From positions 1 to 5,020 of the forward strand of contig JAURGV010000186.1 of NCBI GenBank assembly GCA_030833605.1: 5,020 bases of DNA. Reading direction: 5' to 3'. Made by a program: the position numbers and the translations under genes. The number at the start of each line of letters is the position of its first letter. Within the stretch, counting starts at the first letter, position 1. This DNA comes from Rhodothermales bacterium. GTDB lineage: Bacteria; Bacteroidota; Rhodothermia; Rhodothermales; UBA10348. Below are positions 1 to 5,020 of this stretch, in pieces. Under the pieces are notes generated by a model. It searched no databases. It was given only the letters and a program-made list of their open reading frames with translations, and was not told the origin of the DNA.

Positions 1-1750
1 ATGACAAAGCGTCCGAGTCCACGTTGTGGAACTTACCATCGTACAGACGGGCTTTGATGCCTTCAATTGGATATCCAGCGAGCGGGCCTTGACCCATTGC
101 GCTTTTGATTCCTTTTTCGACTGCTGGTATGTATTCACGTGGAATAGAACCGCCTTTAATGTCATCGATAAACTCGAGACCAACCACACCTTCTTCGGCT
201 GGGCCGATTTCGATCCAAATTTCGGCAAACTGCCCGCGTCCACCCGACTGTTTTTTGTGGGTATAGCGTTGATCCACCATTTTGCCAAGCGCCTCGCGGT
301 AAGAAACCTGAGGTTTACCTACGTTGGCTTCCACTTTGAACTCGCGACGCAAACGGTCAACAATAATCTCAAGGTGAAGCTCGCCCATTCCGGCGATTAG
401 CGTCTGGCCTGTTTCATGATCAACGTTCACTTTAAACGTTGGATCTTCTTCAGCCAATTTCTGAAGACCATTACCCAATTTGTCGTTGTCGGCCTTGGTT
501 TTAGGCTCAATCGCAATTTTGATAACAGGCTCTGGAAACACCATTTTCTCCAGAATAACCGGATGATCCATATCGCAGAAGGTATCTCCGGTGCGAACTT
601 CTTTCACACCAACACCTGCGGCGATATCGCCAGCGCGAACCTCATCAACGTCTTCACGCGAATCAGCATGCATCATCAAGATGCGGCCGATACGCTCTCT
701 GTTTCCAGTCGAAGCGTTAAGAATCTGAGTACCTTTTGACAAACGACCTGAATAGACACGGAAGAAAGTAAGCTTTCCAACGTAAGGGTCGGTCATAACC
801 TTAAACGCGATGGCAGAGAACGGCCCATTAAGATCGGACGGGCGTTCTACTTCTGCATCCGTTTTAGGATTGATACCTTTAATTGCAGGTACATCTGTTG
901 GGCTTGGCAGGTAATCCAAAACACCGTCTAGCAATCGCTGAACGCCCTTGTTTTTGAATGCCGTACCACAGAAAACTGGGGTAATATCCAAGCTCAACGT
1001 AGCCTCACGAACAACTTCTTTCAGCTCTTCTGGAGTGATTTCTTCTCCTTCGAGGTACTTCATTAACAGACCGTCGTCGTGCTCAGCAACGGCTTCAAGG
1101 AGGTTAATTCTCCAATGACGCGTTTTTGTAGCAAGATCAGCTGGAACTGGAATTTCGTCAAAAGTCATTCCCTGAGTTTCTTCGTGCCAAATAATGGCTT
1201 TATTCAGAATCAGGTCGACAATTCCTTTGAACATAGAGCCTTCGCCGATCGGAATTTGAACAGGAACAGCGTTTGCTTTCAAACGGTCCTTCATGGCTTG
1301 TACAGCAGCTTCGAAATCAGCTCCAGTACGGTCCATTTTGTTCACAAACGCGATGCGAGGAACATGGTACTTATTAGCCTGGCGCCAAACGGTCTCAGAC
1401 TGAGGCTCAACACCACCCACAGCGCAGAACAGTGCAACAGCACCGTCGAGAACGCGCAAAGAGCGCTCTACTTCGACTGTAAAGTCAACGTGACCAGGGG
1501 TGTCAATAATATTAATACGGTGATCTTTCCACTCACAGGTAGTGGCAGCACTCGTAATCGTAATTCCACGCTCTTTCTCCTGCTCCATCCAGTCCATGGT
1601 CGCGCCGCCCTCATGGACTTCGCCCATGCGGTGCAACTTACCGGTGTAATACAGAATACGTTCAGTTGTAGTCGTTTTACCTGCATCAATGTGAGCCATG
1701 ATGCCGATATTTCGAGTACGCTCAAGCGTGAAGTTGTTAGAATTGCTCAT
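1..1750 (-). CDS. fusA: Elongation factor G, N-terminal 583 codons (3' end beyond the window)
   Basis: EF-G is the cytosolic GTPase that moves tRNAs and mRNA through the ribosome after each peptide bond, and it helps recycle ribosomes with RRF. I translated the minus strand codon by codon from the ATG at 1750-1748, and the frame stays open to the window edge. The G domain is complete: P-loop AHIDAGKT (residues 19-26), switch I RGIT (61-64), DTPGH (83-87, His87 being the catalytic histidine), NKMD (137-140) and a G5-type GTAFK (262-266). Domain II follows (about 300-400), then domain III with GMGELHLEIIVDR (about 454-466), then domain IV. Domain IV has the tip loop QSGGRGQF (about 501-508) and FHNVDS, whose His575 matches the tip histidine that enters the decoding centre. 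EF-G is usually about 690-700 residues, so roughly 110-120 residues (end of domain IV and domain V) are missing only because the window ends. It starts 38 nt after the rpsG stop, with no Shine-Dalgarno sequence. It looks like the canonical translocase, not a tetracycline-resistance or EF-G2 paralogue. Confidence 0.98.
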   Translation of the reverse strand, partial: MSNSNNFTLERTRNIGIMAHIDAGKTTTTERILYYTGKLHRMGEVHEGGATMDWMEQEKERGITITSAATTCEWKDHRINIIDTPGHVDFTVEVERSLRVLDGAVALFCAVGGVEPQSETVWRQANKYHVPRIAFVNKMDRTGADFEAAVQAMKDRLKANAVPVQIPIGEGSMFKGIVDLILNKAIIWHEETQGMTFDEIPVPADLATKTRHWRINLLEAVAEHDDGLLMKYLEGEEITPEELKEVVREATLSLDITPVFCGTAFKNKGVQRLLDGVLDYLPSPTDVPAIKGINPKTDAEVERPSDLNGPFSAIAFKVMTDPYVGKLTFFRVYSGRLSKGTQILNASTGNRERIGRILMMHADSREDVDEVRAGDIAAGVGVKEVRTGDTFCDMDHPVILEKMVFPEPVIKIAIEPKTKADNDKLGNGLQKLAEEDPTFKVNVDHETGQTLIAGMGELHLEIIVDRLRREFKVEANVGKPQVSYREALGKMVDQRYTHKKQSGGRGQFAEIWIEIGPAEEGVVGLEFIDDIKGGSIPREYIPAVEKGIKSAMGQGPLAGYPIEGIKARLYDGKFHNVDSDALS

Positions 1751-1788
1751 TGAAAATTGGATTCAGCGGATTCGAGTTCCAGTCGTTG

Positions 1789-2256
1789 TTAGAATCGGAA
1801 GTGAGCGAACGCTTTGTTGGCTTCTGCCATACGGTGCGTATCGTCTTTCTTCTTAATGGCACCACCTTCGCCTTTAGCGGCGCTGATGATTTCATTAGCT
1901 AGGCGATTTGCCATGCTTTTATCGTTTCTGGTTTTGGCATATTGGATTAACCAACGAAATGCCAACGCCGTACGTCGATCTGGACGAACTTCAATAGGAA
2001 CCTGGTAGGTAGCACCACCAACACGGCGGCTACGCACTTCAACCAAAGGGGCAACATTGTTGACCGCTTGGCGAAATACTTCTACGCCTTCCTCGGAAGT
2101 ACGGTCGTGGATCAGGTCAAAGGCCTGATAAACAAGGCCACGAGCCACGTTTTTCTTACCACTTTCCATCACAGCATTAACAAACCGCGATACCAGTACA
2201 TCTTTGTATACCGGATCGGCTGGCGTTTGTCTACGTTCTGCAGTTTTTCTACGCAT
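1789..2256 (-). CDS. rpsG: 30S ribosomal protein S7
   Basis: S7 is a primary binder that nucleates folding of the 3' major domain (head) of 16S rRNA and lies near the E site and mRNA exit. The frame runs from ATG to TAA and encodes 155 residues, a normal length for the family. Visible family marks are the basic N-terminus MRRKTAERRQ, the helix FVNAVMESGKKNVA (about 25-38), the beta-hairpin segment VEVRSRRVGGATYQVPIEV (about 72-90) followed by RPDRR, and the C-terminal HRMAEANKAFAHFRF. The FAHFRF ending resembles Bacteroidota S7 and lacks the longer tail of E. coli K-12 S7. It lies between rpsL (110 nt upstream) and fusA (38 nt downstream), the standard str operon order. The bases before the ATG show no Shine-Dalgarno motif, but conserved S7 N-termini support this start. 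In E. coli S7 is the repressor of this operon; here that role is inference only. Confidence 0.99.
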   Translation of the reverse strand: MRRKTAERRQTPADPVYKDVLVSRFVNAVMESGKKNVARGLVYQAFDLIHDRTSEEGVEVFRQAVNNVAPLVEVRSRRVGGATYQVPIEVRPDRRTALAFRWLIQYAKTRNDKSMANRLANEIISAAKGEGGAIKKKDDTHRMAEANKAFAHFRF

Positions 2257-2366
2257 GTTATTCTACGCGCTGTCTTATCTCTTAGAACTATTGTCTTGCT
2301 AAATCACAAGCCGGACTTGACAGCATTTGTCTTATCCGAAAAATTGTGGGCTAATTGCTCGCGGAA
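2257..2366 (-). promoter_or_regulatory. rpsL-rpsG intercistronic region, possible S7 regulatory site
   Basis: This 110-nt spacer separates S12 from S7. In E. coli the equivalent spacer of just under 100 nt carries an S7-binding RNA structure that mediates feedback on the operon. Here the minus strand shows a small stem CAAGT-CCG-GCTTG (about 2306-2318, closing pair G-U) and two copies of GATAAGACA, with a third AAGACA between them. No S7 site can be assigned by eye. The position and length make a regulatory role plausible, but the structure is not shown to match the E. coli site. Confidence 0.3.
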
Positions 2367-2741
2367 TTACTTCCGAGGGCGTTTTGCACCATATTTGGAG
2401 CGGCTTTGCTTCCTATCCGCGACGCCCGACGTATCGAGTGCACCACGAACAATATGGTATTTCACACCTGGAAGGTCTTTAACACGACCGCCACGAACTA
2501 GCACAATGCTATGCTCCTGAAGGTTGTGTCCCTCTCCTGGGATGTATGCCGTGATTTCCATGCCGTTTGTCAAACGGACTTTAGCCACTTTCCGAAGAGC
2601 CGAGTTAGGTTTTTTAGGAGTAGTAGTGTATACGCGAGTACACACACCACGGCGCTGAGGACAAGAGTCCAAAGCACGTGACTTAGTTTGATTTACTTTA
2701 GGCTGACGCCCTTTTCGAACCAGTTGTTGGATCGTTGGCAC
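2367..2741 (-). CDS. rpsL: 30S ribosomal protein S12, GTG start
   Basis: S12 sits at the decoding centre of the 30S subunit and helps set translational accuracy; it is where most streptomycin-resistance mutations occur. The protein is 124 residues, the same length as E. coli S12, and reads MPTIQQLVRKG at the start and SRSKYGAKRPRK at the end. Core motifs are CPQRRGVCTRVYTTTPKKPNSALRK (about 27-51), GEGHNLQEHS (69-78) and VRGGRVKDLPGVKYH (82-96). Lys43, Lys88 and Pro91 (numbered with the initiator) are the usual streptomycin-sensitive residues. Asp89 is the position methylthiolated by RimO in bacteria that have that enzyme. The start codon is GTG (2741-2739). An in-frame TAA at 2750-2748 leaves no room for an earlier ATG, and the conserved MPTI start fits GTG. 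There is no clear Shine-Dalgarno sequence. It is the first gene of the rpsL-rpsG-fusA series. Confidence 0.99.
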   Translation of the reverse strand: MPTIQQLVRKGRQPKVNQTKSRALDSCPQRRGVCTRVYTTTPKKPNSALRKVAKVRLTNGMEITAYIPGEGHNLQEHSIVLVRGGRVKDLPGVKYHIVRGALDTSGVADRKQSRSKYGAKRPRK

Positions 2742-2774
2742 GATTGCTTACCGTGTAATTACTGTCAAATTCCA

Positions 2775-2808
2775 GAATCAATAAAAGCAGGCGAAAACTC
2801 GCCCACTC
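2775..2808 (-). terminator. Terminator-like hairpin before rpsL (ftsH terminator or str attenuator)
   Basis: Read on the minus strand, GGCGA pairs with TCGCC around a GTTT loop (core 2790-2803). The stem extends outward to about 10 pairs (2785-2808) if three G-U pairs are allowed, and is followed by TTATTGATT. The T tract is interrupted, so termination would be moderate at best. It sits about 45 nt before the rpsL GTG and about 225 nt after the ftsH stop. If the rpsL promoter is upstream, it would act within the leader as an attenuator; if the promoter is downstream, it would end the ftsH transcript. I cannot decide between these from sequence alone. Confidence 0.35.
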
Positions 2809-2937
2809 AGAATAGTCTCAGCCTTACAATATACGGCGACTTTGGACTGCAACACGAATACTTTCGTGAAGAAAGGTTGAGGAGAGCACTTTTTTTACCA
2901 TTTCGGTCAAAAAAGCACCTAGTGGACCACCTTGTTG

Positions 2938-2964
2938 CGGTATATCGGTATATACAAGTATACC
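2938..2964 (-). promoter_or_regulatory. TATA-rich repeat with candidate -7/-10 element
   Basis: On the plus strand CGGTATAT occurs twice in perfect tandem (2938-2945 and 2946-2953). The second copy also starts an inverted repeat, GGTATA-TACAAG-TATACC (2947-2964). On the minus strand this contains TATACTTG (2962-2955), one mismatch from the Bacteroidota -7 consensus TAnnTTTG; TATACT is also one mismatch from the sigma-70 -10 box. No convincing -33 TTTG or -35 TTGACA lies at the right distance upstream. It could be the str promoter, with the inverted repeat as an operator, or only AT-rich spacer. Confidence 0.3.
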
Positions 2965-3033
2965 TTATTTATCGCGTTTTTGTAGGGACTGCAAAAAGGA
3001 AAGGCCTAAAAGCGCACGTAAGAATAGGAAGTC

Positions 3034-5020
3034 CTATGCTTTGGATGAGTCTTCGCTCGTCTCCTCGGAGGTAGGAGCAACGGTTCCTTCAGCGCTTGCT
3101 TCTGGAGCAGTTGCCTCATCGGCACCTGTCGCGCCTTCTACTTCGGCCACTTCAAGGATAGGCATGCCTTCGTAGTCCACATACTCACCGTACGGGCGTT
3201 TTCCGAGCAGTTCAACCAAGTCTTTGGGGCCTAGCACTTCTTTTTCAAGCAATGCAACAGCCATCGACTCCAATTTGTCAGCGTGCTCTTCCAATACTTG
3301 GCGAGCCATTTTACGAACATCATCGATAATGACTTTCACTTCCATATCAATAATGCGAGCCGTTTCGTCGGAATATGGTTTGCTGAATACCGGGCTGTCG
3401 CTTCCCCTAGATAGGTTAAACGAAACGTAACCTACTTTTTCGCTCATCCCGTAATCGACTACCATTGCATAAGCCATGGCGGTGATTCGCTCTAAATCGT
3501 TTTGAGCGCCCGTAGATATTTTCCCAAATATGATTTCTTCCGCGACCCGACCACCCATGGCCATAACCATTCGATCGATGAGCGCTTCTCTAGTATAGAG
3601 GTATCTTTCTTCAGGAAGGTATTGCGCGTATCCCAGCGCCGCGAGCCCACGAGGTATGATGGACACCTTAACCACAGGATCGGTGTTCTCTAAGAACCAT
3701 CCTGTAATCGCATGACCGGCTTCGTGGTACGCCACAATTTTTTTCTCGCCGGGCGAAATAATCTTGTTTTTCTTTTCGAGCCCGGCAATCACGCGGTCAA
3801 TAGAACGCTCGAAATCCTGCATCCCAATAGATTCCTTGTTTTCGCGCGCTGCTAACAAAGCGGCCTCGTTACACACGTTGGCAATTTCAGCGCCTGCAAA
3901 TCCTGGGGTTTGGCTTGCCAAAACCTCTTCGCTAACGTCATTGCCCAAAATCAGATTGCGGGTATGCACTTTAAAGATTTCTGCCCGCTCCCGTCGATCC
4001 GGCTTATCAATCAAAATCTGACGATCAAATCGTCCCGGACGCATAAGCGCTGAGTCTAAAACGTCAGGACGGTTCGTTGCAGCCATAATGATAACGCCGC
4101 TATCGGTGTTGAACCCATCCATTTCGACAAGCAACTGGTTGAGCGTGTTTTCACGCTCGTCGTTGGCGCCCATCATCATTCCTTTGCCGCGCGATCTCCC
4201 GATAGCATCTATTTCATCAATAAAAATGATACATGGCGCCTTTTCTTTGGCCTGCTTAAACAAGTCACGGACGCGTGCCGCGCCGACACCGACAAACATT
4301 TCGACGAAATCAGATCCCGATAGAGAAAAGAATGGCGTACCCGCCTCTCCCGCTACCGCTTTGGCAAGCAACGTCTTACCCGTTCCTGGAGGGCCCACTA
4401 GCAAAACGCCTTTCGGAAGCTTGCCGCCTAACTTGGTAAACTTTTTGGGTGTCTTGAGGAATTCTACTACCTCTTCAACTTCTTCTTTGGCCTCTTGTAG
4501 ACCCGCCACATCCTTAAAGGTGAGTCGGTGCTCGCCCATGGCATCAAACAGGACCGCCTTGTTCTTACCAATATTTAGAACTTGGCTTCCAGGGTTCATT
4601 CTTCTAATAAGAAACACCCATAAAGCAATAATAATGATGAGTGGAAATATCCACGTCAACAGACCACCGAACCAGTCTTCGTCTTGTCGAGCATCAAATG
4701 CAATTTCAGAACCTGAGGTAAGTTCTTGGGAGGCATTATAATCGATCAGAAACTGGACCAACTCATGGTCCTCTGGTTTGGTCGAAATAAAGGTGTTGGG
4801 GACCTGTGGCGTATTCCCTGTCAAAATTCCCGGTTGAATGGTTTTAACCTCAACCTTTCCTTGCTGAACGGCTTCAGACGTATAAACGCCTTCAACTTTG
4901 CGGCCGTTGACGAGGATTACCTCCTGTACATATCCTTTTCGGACCTGTTCTAGAAACGCCGAATATTCAACTTTCTGTGGCTCAACATCTCCCATTCTTA
5001 GGAAAATATGTAGCATTAGT
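3034..5020 (-). CDS. ftsH: ATP-dependent zinc metalloprotease FtsH (5' end beyond the window)
   Basis: FtsH is a hexameric inner-membrane AAA+ protease that extracts and degrades misfolded membrane proteins and selected unstable cytosolic proteins. The frame ends at TAG (3034-3036). An ATG lies at 5016-5014, but the frame is still open to the edge and the first transmembrane helix expected before the exported domain is absent, so this ATG is probably internal. Numbering from that Met (660 residues): exported domain about 10-115 (starting near VEYSAFLEQV), second membrane helix about 118-138, Walker A GPPGTGKT (208-215), pore motif FVGVG (241-245), Walker B IIFIDEID (263-270, catalytic Glu268), sensor Asn315, arginine fingers Arg326 and Arg329, zinc site HEAGH (431-435), and probable third ligand Asp507. 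All active-site residues are present. A helical region (about 560-600) leads to LLGKRPYG, then a roughly 50-residue acidic Ala/Glu/Thr/Ser-rich tail ending SSKA, probably disordered. The sequence is most like Bacteroidota/Rhodothermota FtsH. No clear terminator directly follows the stop. Confidence 0.98.
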   Translation of the reverse strand, partial: LMLHIFLRMGDVEPQKVEYSAFLEQVRKGYVQEVILVNGRKVEGVYTSEAVQQGKVEVKTIQPGILTGNTPQVPNTFISTKPEDHELVQFLIDYNASQELTSGSEIAFDARQDEDWFGGLLTWIFPLIIIIALWVFLIRRMNPGSQVLNIGKNKAVLFDAMGEHRLTFKDVAGLQEAKEEVEEVVEFLKTPKKFTKLGGKLPKGVLLVGPPGTGKTLLAKAVAGEAGTPFFSLSGSDFVEMFVGVGAARVRDLFKQAKEKAPCIIFIDEIDAIGRSRGKGMMMGANDERENTLNQLLVEMDGFNTDSGVIIMAATNRPDVLDSALMRPGRFDRQILIDKPDRRERAEIFKVHTRNLILGNDVSEEVLASQTPGFAGAEIANVCNEAALLAARENKESIGMQDFERSIDRVIAGLEKKNKIISPGEKKIVAYHEAGHAITGWFLENTDPVVKVSIIPRGLAALGYAQYLPEERYLYTREALIDRMVMAMGGRVAEEIIFGKISTGAQNDLERITAMAYAMVVDYGMSEKVGYVSFNLSRGSDSPVFSKPYSDETARIIDMEVKVIIDDVRKMARQVLEEHADKLESMAVALLEKEVLGPKDLVELLGKRPYGEYVDYEGMPILEVAEVEGATGADEATAPEASAEGTVAPTSEETSEDSSKA

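Larger units (their letters stand above)
2742..3033 (-). promoter_or_regulatory. Intergenic region between ftsH and rpsL: probable str operon promoter and leader
   Basis: This 292-bp stretch holds no gene I can support. It lies between the ftsH stop and the rpsL GTG, so it should carry the end of the ftsH transcript and the promoter and leader of rpsL-rpsG-fusA. From upstream to downstream on the minus strand I see a TATA-rich repeat (2938-2964), an imperfect T/A-rich hairpin (2889-2915), a 25-codon open frame (2901-2824, no ribosome binding site), a perfect short hairpin (2853-2868), and a terminator-like hairpin (2785-2808). A TTGACA (2768-2763) occurs 21 nt before the start codon, but no matching -10 box follows. 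That the promoter is somewhere here is a strong inference from layout; its exact position is not resolved. Confidence 0.6.

Noticed and set aside
26..739. Two plus-strand open frames (26-400 and 416-739) opposite fusA
   Set aside because: Both lie antisense to the intact EF-G reading frame, which carries all expected motifs through this stretch.
1468..1725. 85-codon minus-strand frame inside fusA
   Set aside because: It is in a different frame from fusA on the same strand, within the G domain coding region, with no support as a nested gene.
1079..1753. 224-codon plus-strand open frame opposite fusA
   Set aside because: It is fully antisense to well-conserved fusA coding sequence, shows no recognisable domain, and its openness follows from the codon use of the real gene.
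2763..2768. TTGACA (minus strand) as the -35 box of rpsL
   Set aside because: A -10 box at 16-18 nt spacing would fall on or beside the GTG start, and the sequence there (AATCGT) is not -10-like.
2844..2994. 9-bp direct repeat GGACTGCAA at 2844-2852 and 2986-2994
   Set aside because: A single 9-bp repeat in a gap of this size can arise by chance, and neither copy has a properly spaced promoter partner.
2688..3074. 128-codon plus-strand open frame spanning the ftsH-rpsL gap
   Set aside because: It overlaps the ends of both rpsL and ftsH on the opposite strand, has no recognisable motif, and would cover the expected rpsL promoter.
4088..4741. 217-codon plus-strand open frame opposite ftsH
   Set aside because: It is antisense to the AAA+ and membrane part of ftsH, has a serine/proline-rich composition typical of shadow frames, and matches no family I know.
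5014..5016. ATG as the true ftsH start
   Set aside because: The frame continues to the window edge, and starting here would remove the first membrane helix that FtsH needs.
1..5020. Mobile element, CRISPR array, tRNA/rRNA, defence island or new multi-gene system
   Set aside because: All long stretches are explained by four conserved housekeeping genes and their spacers; no transposase, integrase, spaced repeats or RNA gene signature was seen.

Overview
The window is a conserved housekeeping stretch from a bacterial chromosome. Every supported gene is on the minus strand, so transcription runs from the right edge to the left edge. In that order it holds the 3' part of ftsH (cut by the right edge), a 292-bp non-coding gap, rpsL (ribosomal protein S12), a 110-bp gap, rpsG (S7), a 38-bp gap, and the first 583 codons of fusA (elongation factor G, cut by the left edge).

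The likely source is a member of the Bacteroidota / Rhodothermota / Balneolota group (FCB superphylum). This is judged by eye from three things. The FtsH protease region resembles the Bacteroidota form in segments such as GLEKKNKIISP, LGYAQYLPEE and FGKISTGAQNDLE, and its AAA+ region has NDERENTLNQLL. S7 ends in FAHFRF. None of the three visible gene starts has a Shine-Dalgarno sequence, as is common in that group. GC content is moderate, around or a little under 50% by eye. Genus and species cannot be named from this window.

The left half is a str operon: rpsL-rpsG-fusA, with short to moderate spacers, probably co-transcribed. S12 and S7 are small-subunit proteins, at the decoding centre and the 3' major (head) domain respectively. 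EF-G is the GTPase that drives translocation on the same ribosomes. In Bacteroidota fusA is often followed by rpsJ and the S10 cluster, which would lie beyond position 1. The right part is ftsH, a membrane-anchored AAA+ zinc protease for quality control of membrane and short-lived cytosolic proteins. It is co-directional but separated by the longer gap, and is probably a separate transcription unit.

The gap between ftsH and rpsL is the least ordinary part. It holds a TATA-rich tandem and inverted repeat, two further hairpins, a 25-codon open frame and a terminator-like hairpin about 45 nt before the rpsL start. Together these could form a promoter, leader and attenuator for the str operon, but this rests on motif reading only. 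rpsL starts with GTG. The rpsL-rpsG gap lies where E. coli has its S7 autoregulatory site. I see no mobile element, CRISPR array, tRNA, rRNA or new defence or biosynthetic system. The long plus-strand frames are antisense shadows of the genes above.
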